Positions 43,145-52,433 of a stretch of 64,000 bases of DNA are shown here, in pieces (position 1 is the stretch's first letter; each line of letters starts with the position of its first letter). The stretch spans positions 219,724 through 283,723 of the forward strand of contig NZ_PJRP01000007.1 in assembly GCF_002858765.1 (NCBI RefSeq), in the 5' to 3' direction. The translations under genes and the position numbers were made by a program. The notes under the pieces are model-generated. The model had not been told where the DNA came from. It made no database searches and saw only the letters and a program-made list of their open reading frames with translations. Origin of the DNA: Cupriavidus pauculus. Lineage in GTDB: Bacteria > Pseudomonadota > Gammaproteobacteria > Burkholderiales > Burkholderiaceae.

Positions 43145-44485
43145 CTACTCCGCTATAACGAAGGCGACGGGGCCAGGTCCCGTGCTGACAGAGCCGGTGC
43201 GCGTGAACGTGTGATCAGCGTTGACGGTGTACGACCATACGCTGTCGCTACCGGAATCCGTGACGTAGGCTAACTTGCCACTGGAGTCGAAGGTGACTGG
43301 CCCGTGCTCCGAAGCTGCGGTGCCGTTGGCCGTAAGCGTGCCATCAGGGTTGATGGCGTAGAGCAGGGTCGTGGTTCCCGAGGGGATATAGGCAAACTTG
43401 CTATCGGGGGAAACGACTACAGCGCCAGGCCAGGACAGTCCTGAACTGATGGCACCGTTGGCAGCGAGTGTGCCATCGGTGTTGATAGTGAACATCGACA
43501 CTTGGTTGGCACCGTTTCCGTTGACGACATAGACAAACTTACCACTAGGATCGACCGTCACGGGCTGAGGAAATGCTCCCGTAGCAATCGGGCTGCCGTT
43601 GGCCGTGAGCGTGCCGTCGGCATTGATGACGTACGGCTGTACCGTGCCATCGCCATAGTTGGATATGTAGGCGAACTTGCCGTTTGGTGCCACCGCGATC
43701 CAGTGACTGGTTGAGCTGAGAGGGAGTGAGCCATTCGATGTCAATGTACCGTTGGCATCGATGCTGTACATCGAGAGAAAGGTCGAGAAGGGAACATAGG
43801 CGAACTTGCCACCGGGTTCGATAGCCATGCCGGAACCGCCTGAGACCCTGCTGCCGTTTGCGGTGAGCGAACCATCAGTGGCAATCGTGTACGGGTACGC
43901 CCAGCTGGCGGTCAGCGCGTAAAGTGATTTGCCATCAGGCCCCAGGGTCAGGTAACTGAGGCCCGGATTGGGCGTGTTTACGCTGCTTTTTTTCGTCAGA
44001 GTACCGTCGGCTTTGATGGCGTATATCCAAACCGTGCCGTCATTGTTGTTGGCGACGTAGCCCAACTTCTGTGCAACGCATGTCACAGCAACATTGTTTA
44101 CCGACGCCGATGCCGTCCCACTGCCATTGGTGACGGTACAGAATTGTCTGGGCTTGCTCGGTTGGCTCTTGACCGTTACAGCGTAGCCGCTGCCACTGGC
44201 AATCCGCGTGCCAAATGTAAAGCTGCCGCCGGCCGAAACGGCGAGGTCGTCGCCGGCGTTGTCTTGCAGGACAAGACCTGCTCCGGTCAGGCCGCTGACC
44301 GTGCCGCCGATGGTATGGGACGATTCCGCCGCGGAAGTCGGCGCACTCGGTGAGTCGCCTCCGTTCGCTGAGGCGACTCCATTCTCTGAGTCGCCTCCGC
44401 AAGCCGTAAGCAAGATACACAGGAAGGCGGAAGCCGCAACTTGCCGGCGACTGGCGAGGTACCGGGCGAGGTGGAGGTAGTTCAT
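43145..44485 (-). CDS. Beta-propeller lipoprotein (lactonase/YncE-like)
   Basis: The 446-residue protein has a lipobox at ILLTACGG (Cys near residue 29). A low-complexity Ser/Gly linker follows, then a small carboxypeptidase-regulatory-like beta domain (HTIGGTVSGLTGAGLVLQDN, about 56-135). A seven-bladed propeller completes it, with blades marked by a recurring DGTLTANG-type turn and GKFAYV strands. Propellers of this type include 6-phosphogluconolactonase-like proteins, but no catalytic residues are evident. It is probably a cell-surface binding protein. It is paralogous to the gene at 60725. Confidence 0.85.
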   Translation of the reverse strand: MNYLHLARYLASRRQVAASAFLCILLTACGGDSENGVASANGGDSPSAPTSAAESSHTIGGTVSGLTGAGLVLQDNAGDDLAVSAGGSFTFGTRIASGSGYAVTVKSQPSKPRQFCTVTNGSGTASASVNNVAVTCVAQKLGYVANNNDGTVWIYAIKADGTLTKKSSVNTPNPGLSYLTLGPDGKSLYALTASWAYPYTIATDGSLTANGSRVSGGSGMAIEPGGKFAYVPFSTFLSMYSIDANGTLTSNGSLPLSSTSHWIAVAPNGKFAYISNYGDGTVQPYVINADGTLTANGSPIATGAFPQPVTVDPSGKFVYVVNGNGANQVSMFTINTDGTLAANGAISSGLSWPGAVVVSPDSKFAYIPSGTTTLLYAINPDGTLTANGTAASEHGPVTFDSSGKLAYVTDSGSDSVWSYTVNADHTFTRTGSVSTGPGPVAFVIAE

Positions 44486-45517
44486 GGAATTCCTTGTTGT
44501 TCTTCTCTTGGGGCTGTGTCAGGCAGCCGGAAAGGGATCGAGACCTGGGCGACCTCGTTTCTTTTGCTCCGTACAACGAAAATGCAACGGCTGATGGTGA
44601 GTACGCTGCGAACTCCAGATTCAACTCCTGATGAATGGGTTGCGCATGCAAACGTACCAGTCCGTTTACGGTAAGCGCTGGCGATACTTGAGCGACCGGT
44701 GAGGCGCGGGTTTCCATGCGTTCCGGCCAACGGGAACTGACCGGCCTTTCCGACCACTCAAATGGTTTCCTGCGAAGCCGTCGAACTCAGCGCTTAGCGA
44801 AAGAAGGGATGGCGTGCGGCAGCTTCCGAGGACGTCGATCGAGTGTCCGGATTCAGTTGGCATCCCCCCTCCCTCGACCTTCGGTTGCCGCCTGTCGGCA
44901 GAAAGGAAGGGGATTCCCGTACGCACGCGATGGCAGTGCGACTGATTTGCTACGAGACGAGGCGCCACTACCTGGAAACCCGCGTGGTTAAGCCAGTAAG
45001 AGGCTTACTTCGCGCCGGTCCATCATTGGCTTGATTTCGGCCGATACTCAAGTAACGAGCCCGCCTCGCGCGAACACCGGTCTCGATGATTCAAGCGCGA
45101 TAAATACACGGCGCAGAGCCCCTCGCACCGGGAGCCTCTACCCTTCATTTTCCAGGCATGTGTTCCTCAGATGCGAGCCTGCATTGGTCATCCGGCTCCA
45201 TGCAACCGAATGGCGCGGATGGGTCCGCAAGGCAGCTCCCGCAGGCAGCCGCACAAGCCAGGATCTGAATGCGCCGAGGACGGAGACCGGCCACGCACTC
45301 ATGCGACCGTTTCGCTCTTTGGGGCCCTCATTCATCGGACGAGTTGAGTTGACGCACACGAAAGACCCCAGCAAGAGCAAGGCCAACTGCGAAATGTAGG
45401 ATGTCGACTGACAGCGGGACTAAGGACTTTGCGACAAGATTGTCACCAACCACCGTAACTACCGTCCCCCGAGACGCTGCTATCTAGGGATGACGGTCGC
45501 CCTAGTTTCTCATCAAC
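44486..45517. other. About 1 kb with no recognisable gene
   Basis: Only short overlapping open frames on both strands, none with a start site, family resemblance or favourable codon use. It presumably contains the promoter of the propeller lipoprotein at its left end. Nothing else was recognised. Confidence 0.4.
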
Positions 45518-45739
45518 ATGCAATTCAACAGTGAAGAACGGGAGGCAGTAGACCTCCTCGCGAAAGCGATCCGAGAGCGGGTTCGTGTGGCCCATATCGA
45601 GGCGGCCCAATGGCAGGTCGTGCCGCTGAGCTCGGAGTATCGGAAAGCGCGCCACATTATTGAGCGAGCGCCCGCACTCTTGGCATCTCTCGATGAGATC
45701 AAGCAAATTTTACCGCCAGCACCGACCCTCAGACCTTAA
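45518..45739 (+). CDS. Small hypothetical protein (73 aa)
   Basis: A compact helical-looking protein of unknown function: EEREAVDLLAKAIRERVRVA, then WQVVPLSSEYRKARHIIERA and ASLDEIKQILPP. Charge distribution and codon use look like a real gene, while the opposite frames do not. No clear ribosome site precedes the ATG. It converges with the NUDIX gene, whose stop is 10 bp away. Confidence 0.5.
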   Translation: MQFNSEEREAVDLLAKAIRERVRVAHIEAAQWQVVPLSSEYRKARHIIERAPALLASLDEIKQILPPAPTLRP

Positions 45740-45748
45740 TCAGTTCGC

Positions 45749-46114
45749 CTACACCCCCAGCGATTCAGCAAGAATTCGCTTCGTTGTGGGGCTGACCGCC
45801 AGATCATCGAGTTCGCCCCAAGCGAACCAGCGGCACACTTTGATTTCATTGCACGGGAGCGGATCGGCCGATTTACTCACCGTCGCCCGGAATACGTGAT
45901 GCACCGTCGTTAACCCAAGAAACTGACACTGGAAAGCCAGGGTCTTCACCTTCAGTGCTGTCTCTTCCCACAACTCTCGAGCGGCCGCATCAGACAGGGT
46001 TTCGTGCTCGTGCGGTCGTCCACCAGGCAACGCCCAGCGCATGCCGTCCTTGGAGACAAGCAAGACTTTTTCACTACGGACGCAAACGAGGGTCGCTCTG
46101 ATCTTTGGGCGCAT
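45749..46114 (-). CDS. NUDIX hydrolase
   Basis: The 121-residue protein carries the Nudix box as GGRPHEHETLSDAAARELWE followed by ET, i.e. Gx5Ex7REx2E. The canonical glycine after EE is replaced by Ala (EETAL). The family cleaves nucleoside diphosphates linked to another moiety. It resembles small MutT-like housekeeping enzymes. The substrate cannot be named. The start lies in a stretch without a strong ribosome site. Confidence 0.85.
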   Translation of the reverse strand: MRPKIRATLVCVRSEKVLLVSKDGMRWALPGGRPHEHETLSDAAARELWEETALKVKTLAFQCQFLGLTTVHHVFRATVSKSADPLPCNEIKVCRWFAWGELDDLAVSPTTKRILAESLGV

Positions 46115-46210
46115 CGGATTCAGGTTTCGTCTGGGACATGGATCCAGGAAGCCGCGAATTGTACCGACTCATGATGTCGACCGACGTCTAAAACGCCCGT
46201 ACCAGGGGCG

Positions 46211-46348
46211 CTATGACGTCAGAACCAATTTCCATGACATATAGGCAAGCGCTGGTACAAGGATCAGTAGGGCCATCAGCCAGTAGTAGTTGGCACCATG
46301 CCGCGGCTGTCCAGGGTGACCTTTGCTGTGAAAGAGATAGTGGTCCAT
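46211..46348 (-). CDS. Small single-pass membrane protein (45 aa)
   Basis: MDHYLFHSKGHPGQPRHGAN is followed by one transmembrane helix (YYWLMALLILVPALAYMSW) and a short tail. The ATG at 46348 has GGGAGG six bases upstream, so it is preferred over the longer frame from 46411. Function unknown. Its size and topology fit small stress or regulatory membrane proteins. Confidence 0.6.
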   Translation of the reverse strand: MDHYLFHSKGHPGQPRHGANYYWLMALLILVPALAYMSWKLVLTS

Positions 46349-46487
46349 GTGACGCCTCCCCTCTGACACCTCCCGTGTTCGCTTCTCAATGTTAGGAAGA
46401 AAATTCTTCATTTTTCTATGGGTCCGCCGACACTAGTTCGGAGAACGATTCGTGGGGCATATTGCCGCACCAAGAGGAGACATTGTC

Positions 46488-46952
46488 GTGGGCAATGCAA
46501 AGGTTGAAGCACCCGAAGTAGGATCCCGGTGGCGACACGACGACGGAAGTGAGTTGAAAGTCATCCTGATCGCCAAAGCAGAACACAATAACGTCGGAGC
46601 GGAGGTCTCGGTCGTTTGTGTCTGCAACGCCACAGGCGAAATTTATAGTCTCCCCTGCGAGCGTTTTTACGAACGACGACACAAGCATGCGGATGCTCCA
46701 GGCCCACAAGCAGCAACCAAGATGGCAGAAGCAGTGCTCCACTCCCGGGATCTGCAGATCGCCCGAGCTATGGTCGAACTCCTTGCCGAGGACAGTGCCA
46801 GACTGACCGCTCTAGAAACTGCGCTAAAGCAAGCCGGCCATCAACTTCACTTCCATCTCGGTGAATTCCGCCTCGCGCCGGCGACGAGAGCGCATGCTGG
46901 CAAGTTTGCGACATTGCGTGAGGCCATCGACCACTTGGATACGACACACTAA
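46488..46952 (+). CDS. Hypothetical protein (154 aa)
   Basis: The protein starts at a GTG with AGGAGA eight bases upstream. An earlier in-frame GTG at 46452 lacks such a site. The N-terminal third (VGSRWRHDDGSELKVILIAK, VVCVCNATGEIYSLPCERFY) looks like a small SH3-like beta barrel. A helical region follows (LQIARAMVELLAEDSARL, TALETALKQAGHQLHF). I do not recognise a family. No coupled neighbour. Confidence 0.6.
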   Translation: MGNAKVEAPEVGSRWRHDDGSELKVILIAKAEHNNVGAEVSVVCVCNATGEIYSLPCERFYERRHKHADAPGPQAATKMAEAVLHSRDLQIARAMVELLAEDSARLTALETALKQAGHQLHFHLGEFRLAPATRAHAGKFATLREAIDHLDTTH

Positions 46953-47405
46953 GTTGGGCCCACGAGGTTAGCTCAGAGGTCCCTGGCCGTTGCCAAAAGA
47001 CATAAAAAAGAACCCACTGGACAAGTTGTATGCGGGCCTCGGGGATGTCATAGGGATCAATGTCTATAACTGGCCGAATTGTGCAGGCCTTTGACTCGGC
47101 CTGCTCCGCACCCGTAGGCCAGCGCTGGGACGTCTGTTCTCAGCGTCTCTACAGACTATCCAGGCAGATGAATCAATAAGCGGAGATGGGTCGGCATTGC
47201 ATCTGACACCCGCTAAGCCCCTTACCAGAATGAGCCGAAGGCGGAGACCGGTCATGAGGCATCGCCCGGTCGCCACTTTGCCAGACCGCTCAGATGTCCG
47301 GTTAATACCTGGCCGCCAACTTCAACGGCGCTCCTTTCCGAGCTGAGCGTCTACCGCACGCCCTTCCGGGCGGGACTCGCCGACTAGAACGCGTACGGTC
47401 CTTCA
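46953..47405. other. Intergenic region without recognised features
   Basis: About 450 bases between the hypothetical gene and the terminator of the Ala/Lys-rich protein. No gene-like frame or strong palindrome. Confidence 0.4.
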
Positions 47406-47440
47406 AAAGAGAACAGCCGACATCGTCGGCCGTTCTCTTT
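47406..47440 (-). terminator. Rho-independent terminator
   Basis: Arms of 16 bases (47406-47421 and 47425-47440) pair with one mismatch around a three-base loop and are flanked by A/T bases (TTCTCTTTTG on the minus strand). It lies about 45 bp after the stop of the gene at 47486. A second perfect 8-bp hairpin (47449-47471) lies between them. Confidence 0.8.
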
Positions 47441-47485
47441 GCTGGCGCACCTGCGGTGTCAACCCGCAGGTCTCCTGGCTCGCGA

Positions 47486-47770
47486 TTACTGCTTCTTGAC
47501 AGCGTCTGCCGGCGCGGCCTTTTCTGCCGTGACGGTAACCTTCTCGGCCTTGGCCGGCGCAGCAGTCTTCTCCGCGCTCACCTTGGTTGCCTTGGCGTGC
47601 TTGGCGGCATGCTTGTGGGTCGCAGCCGCGGGCGCTTTCGCAGCAGGCGCCGTAGCTGCCGGCGTGGCCGGCGCCGCTGGAGCGGCCGTGGCAGGCGCCG
47701 GGGCAACGCCTTGAGCAAAGGCGGCACCAGTGATGGCAAAAGCGGCAACGGCAGCAAACAGCTTCTTCAT
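47486..47770 (-). CDS. Small exported Ala/Lys/Pro-rich protein
   Basis: MKKLFAAVAAFAITGAAFA is a textbook signal peptide. The mature about 75 residues are almost only Ala, Pro, Thr and Lys with some His (THKHAAKHAKATKVSAEK), so very basic and probably unfolded. Similar small periplasmic proteins occur in Burkholderiales without known function. The frame opens three codons earlier at 47779, but MKK is the likely start. A strong terminator follows. Confidence 0.75.
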   Translation of the reverse strand: MKKLFAAVAAFAITGAAFAQGVAPAPATAAPAAPATPAATAPAAKAPAAATHKHAAKHAKATKVSAEKTAAPAKAEKVTVTAEKAAPADAVKKQ

Positions 47771-47928
47771 GATCGACAATCCTTCTGAGAGGTTTAGGCG
47801 CTGCGATGTGCCGCGCTTGCCTCCAAAAACGGGGGAGTCTCACACTCAGTTGACGGCTAACTCGTGACAATCCGTAAGCTTTGTTTCTGCAGAGGCGGCG
47901 CGCGTTACAGACGCCGAAACGTGTCACA

Positions 47929-48590
47929 GTGAATGGCGCCCATGCGAAGGGTTGTTCCCGCAGTCTGCGATATACAGGTCGCCTGCCGCACCGACGGCCA
48001 GGCCCGACGTGGTATCGAACCTAGCTGTAGTGCCCGAACCGTTGGTGGGGCCGGACACCAAGCCATCGACCAGCGTCGTCACGACGCCCGCTGACGTTAC
48101 CTTTCGGATCAGATTGTTCTGGCTATCGCCCACATAGACGTTACCTGCACCATCGACCGCCACGCCGAACGGGCCTTGAAACTTCGCCGAAGCTCCCGTA
48201 CCGTCAGTCGAGCCGTTCGTGCCGCCGGCAAGCGTGGTCACACGCCAGCCGGGGTAATCTTGCGAATCGCGTTGTTGCTGTAGTCAGCAACATACAGATT
48301 TCCAGCCTTGTCGATAGCCAGGCCCGAGGGGGCACTGAAGGTCGCCGCCGTCCCCGTACCGACGATGGCACCCATGACGCCGGAACCCGCGAACGTCGTC
48401 ACCACGCCAGCCGGCGTGATCTTGCGGATCATGTTGCGGCGGTCAGTAATGAAAAACGTACCGCTCGCATCGAGCGTCACGCTCTAAGGCCAGTTGAAGC
48501 GCGCCGAGGTGCCGGTGCCGTCCGCGGTGCCTCCGGTGGTGCTGCCTGCGTACACGCTTACGGCGAAGCGCCCCAGCCCCCTGGGCAGGA
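47929..48590 (-). pseudogene. NHL-repeat protein fragment with stops and frameshift
   Basis: Three NHL blades can be read: VYAGSTTGGTADGTGTSARF then an in-frame TAG near 48484, VTLDASGTFFITDRRNMIRK to NNAIRKITPAGV, and after a frameshift near 48240 FGVAVDGAGNVYVGDSQNNL to GLAVGAAGDLYIADCGNN. Both ends are cut. Its 5' side is fused to the metE relic. Confidence 0.7.
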
Positions 48591-48631
48591 CGGACATTTA
48601 TACAAACTCGGGTCGCGCATCGTTTCGCCCT

Positions 48632-48709
48632 TCCAGTAGGACTCAGTAAGAATTTCAGTTCGCGCTTCGCGCCGATGCGCGGAAAGCCGAGGTTGTGGAT
48701 CACGGTCAT
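48632..48709 (-). pseudogene. metE: metE 5' relic (cobalamin-independent methionine synthase)
   Basis: From the ATG at 48709 it reads MTVIHNLGFPRIGAKRELKF, which is the conserved MetE N-terminus. After one frameshift it reads TESYWKGE, the next conserved MetE motif. MetE homology then ends and NHL-repeat sequence follows about 40 bp later. About 27 of roughly 760 codons remain. The stump is divergent from metR, the standard metR-metE layout, so the gene was lost in place. Confidence 0.75.
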
Positions 48710-48758
48710 GGCGTCATCCGTATTCAAGTCGAAGCCGGACTGTAGGAACGGCATTCCA

Positions 48759-48802
48759 TGAAGTAAGATGATCCTTACTCAGAATTCAATGAATATCACT
48801 CA
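48759..48802. promoter_or_regulatory. Candidate MetR sites in the metR-metE intergenic region
   Basis: Two elements are visible. One is an inverted repeat TGAAGTAAG-ATGATC-CTTACTCA (48759-48781). The other is TGAATATCACTCA (48790-48802), which differs from the MetR consensus TGAA-N5-TTCA at one position and overlaps the metR start codon. The first could be another MetR or promoter-proximal operator. Autoregulation of metR is expected from the family. Confidence 0.45.
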
Positions 48803-49701
48803 TGTTGGAGCGCATTCATCTATCGATCGTCCGCGAGGTGGACCGCCAAGGGTCGCTGACCGCGGCCGCTTCTGTGCTTTGCCTGACGCAGTCGGCGCTC
48901 AGCCACGCTATGAAAAAGCTGGAACTGCAGCTTGGCACCGACATCTGGCTACGCGAGGGACGTAACTTGCGGCCGACTCAGGCAGGATCCTATCTGCTGG
49001 CGGTGGCCAACCGCGTGCTGCCTCAGCTCGACCTGGCCGAAGAGCGCATCCGGCAGTTCGCTCAGGGTGAGCGTGGCACGTTGCGCATCGGCATGGAATG
49101 CCACCCTTGTTACCAGTGGCTGCTCAAGATCGTTTCCCCCTATCTGACGCAATGGCCGGATGTGGATGTCGACGTGAAACAGAAATTCCAGTTCGGCGGC
49201 ATCGGTGCGCTGTTCGGGTACGAGATAGATATGCTCGTCACGCCCGATCCGCTCTACAAGCCGGGCCTGCATTTCGAGCCCGTGTTCGACTACGAACAGG
49301 TGCTCGTCGTCGGCAAGGACCATCGCCTGGCTGGCCTGCCGCACGTCGATGCGGACGCACTGACCGATGAAGTCCTGATCACCTACCCGGTCGCCATCGA
49401 TCGGCTCGATATCTACAACATGTTCCTGCAGCCGGCGGGGGTCACACCAAAGCGCCACAAGACCATCGAGACGACGGACATCATGATGCAGATGGTGGCC
49501 AGTGGGCGCGGAATCGCCGCGTTGCCGCGCTGGCTGGTCGCGGAGTATGCACAGAAAATGGACGTCACGGCCGTGCGGCTGGGGCCCAATGGGGTTGCCA
49601 AGCAGATCTTTCTAGGCGCCCGCGAGGGCGACATCGAGATCGATTACTTGAGGGCCTTTATCGAACTCGCCCGCCGCTCGGCCGACAGTGCCCAGAACTG
49701 A
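48802..49701 (+). CDS. metR: MetR, LysR-family regulator of methionine synthesis
   Basis: The 299-residue protein aligns by eye with E. coli MetR throughout. HTH at about 1-60 (SLTAAASVLCLTQSALSHAM), then MECHPCYQWL, FDYEQVLVVGKDHRLAG, ITYPVAIDRLDIYNMFLQPA and MVASGRGIAALPRWL. MetR responds to homocysteine and activates metE and other methionine genes. Its divergent partner metE is only a stump here, so its remaining targets may be itself and the mesX-mesD operon 1-2 kb downstream. Confidence 0.88.
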   Translation: MLERIHLSIVREVDRQGSLTAAASVLCLTQSALSHAMKKLELQLGTDIWLREGRNLRPTQAGSYLLAVANRVLPQLDLAEERIRQFAQGERGTLRIGMECHPCYQWLLKIVSPYLTQWPDVDVDVKQKFQFGGIGALFGYEIDMLVTPDPLYKPGLHFEPVFDYEQVLVVGKDHRLAGLPHVDADALTDEVLITYPVAIDRLDIYNMFLQPAGVTPKRHKTIETTDIMMQMVASGRGIAALPRWLVAEYAQKMDVTAVRLGPNGVAKQIFLGAREGDIEIDYLRAFIELARRSADSAQN

Positions 49702-50761
49702 ACCATCGCCCTGACGCGTCGCGTACACGACCACAAGCGCTTGAAGCGCGGCCACGTGGTCTCCGGGCGAAGTGTCCCGCTTGCGCTGCGCCAGCAAGAG
49801 GAGGAACTAGCCCATGTGCTTGGCGTGCCGAGCGAGGACTCGCTGAATGGTCGCCCCCTGACGCGCAGATCTGTCAGGATCGCTTGGCGGGCGCAATTGC
49901 CGCATTGAATAGCTGGATCACTCGAAAAGTCCAGTCCGCCGCGTCCCGCGCGTTGATTCAACGAATACAGGTTGCGCGCGAGTTCTCCAAGAGACACCGT
50001 CGCACCCGCCGACATTGCAGCCCCCACTGCCAGCCGTGCCGGTTTCTACCACCACCGAGTCGAACTCATCGTGATGGTGGTCAGCGTGATCCGGGTCGTC
50101 GGCGTTGCCGTGGTGATTGACGCGCAGGTGGATCGCGTCCTCCGAGGCGCGATTCTGCCCTAGTAGGCTGTTCACATCCAGCGAGCCTGCCTGTGCAGGC
50201 ACGATCTTGACCTTGGCCTGAATCTCGGGGCGGACCAGCCCTTCCACCGGTGCAATCTGCGCGGCGTCCATCAGGTCGGTCTTGTCCACCAGATGGTACT
50301 GGCCCGAATTGCTTTGGGCACAGACTTCTACCTTCGCACGGCCAGAGGCTCACGGCCGAACAAATCAGCTTCAGCACGCCAGCAGGCGCCGTCAACGCCG
50401 TTGCTTTACCTGCTGAGCGACGCCGAGATGGATACGCCAAAGCACTCACATGAACTGTTTTCATGGATATGTGAGTTTTAACCATTTTACTTCATGATTA
50501 CCTATCGCTAGCATCCGCTCCTAGCTGTTCGTTTGCATTCCCCCGAGCTGGATGCCCTCAAGGTGGTGCTCGAGCTGGCTCAGCGCATGGACCCAGCATG
50601 CAACTGCTGCAGTTGGTTTGCACCAGCCCTAACGGGACGGCGGGGACGGCGGCAAACGGCAAGCAACGGCGGTGGCCCACTGTGAAAGCGCGCTGTCGAC
50701 TTGGCTCACGTGTCTGCACTGCACCCATCGCGTATTCCCGGCGCCGCGCAGATCAATCCAT
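49702..50761. other. Degraded region between metR and the flavin reductase operon
   Basis: About 1060 bases without an intact gene. It holds the CobW-like relic at 49918-50330. The part from 50330 to 50760 shows nothing recognisable except the presumed operon promoter. Confidence 0.45.
49918..50330 (-). pseudogene. CobW/COG0523 GTPase relic
   Basis: The segment HLVDKTDLMDAAQIAPVEGL resembles the NKxD guanine-specificity region of CobW GTPases with N changed to D. The following VNHHGNADDPDHADHHHDEF and DSVVVET is the His/Asp-rich metal loop plus the strand that begins the CobW C-domain. A frameshift follows (VSLGELARNLYSLNQRAGR is in another frame), and the P-loop domain is missing. COG0523 proteins serve cobalamin or zinc homeostasis. 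Which one cannot be said. Confidence 0.6.
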
Positions 50762-51355
50762 ATGAAAGTGAAAATGACACGTCCAATCCGTTTGGTAGCG
50801 GTTTCCGGTGGGCTTCAGCGCCCCTCCAAGTCCGCAGCCCTGACCGAGCACCTAATGGATCTGATCGCCGAAGAAATCCCGTGCGAACAACGCTTGGTCG
50901 AATTGGGTCAGCTAGCACCACAGCTTGCTGGTGCGGCCTGGCGCTCGCAACTGTCAGACACGGTGGAGCGGGAGCTCGCAGCGGTCGAGCAAGCCGATGT
51001 GCTGGTGGTGGCAACGCCAGTCTTCCGCGGCTCCTACACGGGCCTGTTCAAGCATTTTTTCGACTTCATTGATCAGGACGCCTTGATCGACAAGCCTGTC
51101 TTGTTGGCTGCCACCGGCGGCAGCGAGCGCCATGCGCTGATGATCGACCACCAGTTGCGCCCCCTGTTCAGCTTCTTCCAGGCCCGTACGTTGCCGCTGG
51201 GCGTCTACGCGACCGACAAGGACTTCGTCGACTACCGCCTGCAGAACGAGGCACTGATCCAGCGAGCCAGACTCGCGGTTCAACGGGCATTGCCGTTGGT
51301 CGAATTGACGCGCCACACAAGGTCCGCCAACGCTGAGGAAATGGTCGCGGCCTGA
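50762..51355 (+). CDS. NADPH-dependent FMN reductase (MsuE/SsuE-like)
   Basis: The 197-residue flavodoxin-fold protein has the FMN phosphate-binding loop in VAVSGGLQRPSKSAAL, and VLVVATPVFRGSYTGLFKHF, LLAATGGSERHALM in family positions. Such enzymes supply reduced FMN to two-component monooxygenases. The start could be 50762 or 50774 (MTRPIRLV). Neither has a strong ribosome site. It is 66 bp upstream of mesX, so reduced flavin may be needed by the oxygen-dependent MesX/MesD step. It could also serve the monooxygenase at 9.4 kb. Confidence 0.85.
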   Translation: MKVKMTRPIRLVAVSGGLQRPSKSAALTEHLMDLIAEEIPCEQRLVELGQLAPQLAGAAWRSQLSDTVERELAAVEQADVLVVATPVFRGSYTGLFKHFFDFIDQDALIDKPVLLAATGGSERHALMIDHQLRPLFSFFQARTLPLGVYATDKDFVDYRLQNEALIQRARLAVQRALPLVELTRHTRSANAEEMVAA

Positions 51356-51421
51356 AGCAATGGCCAAATAAGCACGAAACAGGTTCAGATTTTCTCTCGG
51401 AAACCAGAGCATCAGATCGCA

Positions 51422-52405
51422 ATGAGCAAAGATTTCACATTCAACATCAAGAGTATTTGTTTTGATGAAACCTATCAACCATCTGACAATACGCGCATAA
51501 CAACCAACTTTGCCAATCTGGCCCGAGGAAAGAGTCGTCGGGAAAATCTTCGCAACACCTTGCGGATGATTGACAATCGTTTCAACGAATTGGCGCATTG
51601 GGATAATCCTACGGGAGATCGATACTCCGTCGAGCTCGAGATCATTTCGGCGGAAATGAGCATCGATGCCAAGGACGGTAGCGACGTGTTTCCGCTGATC
51701 GAAATCCTGAAAACCAACATCGTCGACAAGAAAACCAACGAACGTATCGATGGCATTGCGGGGAATAACTTTTCCTCCTACGTGCGAGATTATGACTTCA
51801 GTGTCGTACTCCCGGAGCACAACAATAATAAACCAACGTTCAGCATCCCGGAAAACTTCGGTGATTTGCATGGAAAGCTCTTCAAGCATTTTGTGAACTC
51901 CAGTGCTTACAAAGAACGCTTCGGCAAGCCGCCCGTTATCTGCATCAGCGCCTCCAGCAGCAAGACATATCATCGAACTGAAAATCATCACCCGATACTG
52001 GGCGTCGAGTACCTGCAGAACGAACTATCCTCGACCGATCAATATTTTGAGAAGATGGGGATGCAGGTTCGCTTCTTTATGCCGCCAAATAGCGTTGCGC
52101 CGCTGGCTTTCTACTTCCTCGGCGATCTGCTCGGTGATTACACCAATCTGGAGCTTATCGGCACCATCAGCACGATGGAGACGTTTCAGCGAATTTACCG
52201 GCCGGAAATTTACAACGCAAATTCTGCCGCGGGGAAACTCTATCAGCCGAGCCTGAAGAACCAGGATTATTCCTTGACACAGATTGTCTACGACCGCGTA
52301 GAGCGTAGCGAACTAGCTGTTAAGCAGGGAAGATTTACAGAGGAACACTTCATCAAGCCGTACGGAAGCGTTCTTGAACAATGGGCTAACAATTACGATC
52401 TCTGA
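51422..52405 (+). CDS. mesX: MesX, DUF1852 protein, partner of methionine synthase MesD
   Basis: The 327-residue protein is recognised as DUF1852: FTFNIKSICFDETYQPSDNT at the start, then NFANLARGKSRRENLRNTLR, PPVICISASSSKTYHRTENH and LELIGTISTMETFQRIYRPE. Published work on folate-independent methionine synthases names the DUF1852 partner MesX and shows that MesD needs it. It has no known fold or catalytic motif, and no signal peptide, so it is cytoplasmic. It lies 28 bp before mesD. Local GC is visibly lower than the flanks, suggesting acquisition by transfer. Confidence 0.88.
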   Translation: MSKDFTFNIKSICFDETYQPSDNTRITTNFANLARGKSRRENLRNTLRMIDNRFNELAHWDNPTGDRYSVELEIISAEMSIDAKDGSDVFPLIEILKTNIVDKKTNERIDGIAGNNFSSYVRDYDFSVVLPEHNNNKPTFSIPENFGDLHGKLFKHFVNSSAYKERFGKPPVICISASSSKTYHRTENHHPILGVEYLQNELSSTDQYFEKMGMQVRFFMPPNSVAPLAFYFLGDLLGDYTNLELIGTISTMETFQRIYRPEIYNANSAAGKLYQPSLKNQDYSLTQIVYDRVERSELAVKQGRFTEEHFIKPYGSVLEQWANNYDL

Positions 52406-52433
52406 TCCATCAAAAAATACGAGACCATCTGTT

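Noticed and set aside
43145-44485. Propeller lipoprotein as a true 6-phosphogluconolactonase
   Set aside because: A lipobox, linker and extra beta domain, and no evident catalytic residues, argue for a surface protein rather than a pentose-phosphate enzyme.
45031-45399. 122-codon frame in the empty 44.5-45.5 kb region
   Set aside because: No ribosome site, no recognisable motif, and overlapping frames of similar length on the other strand.
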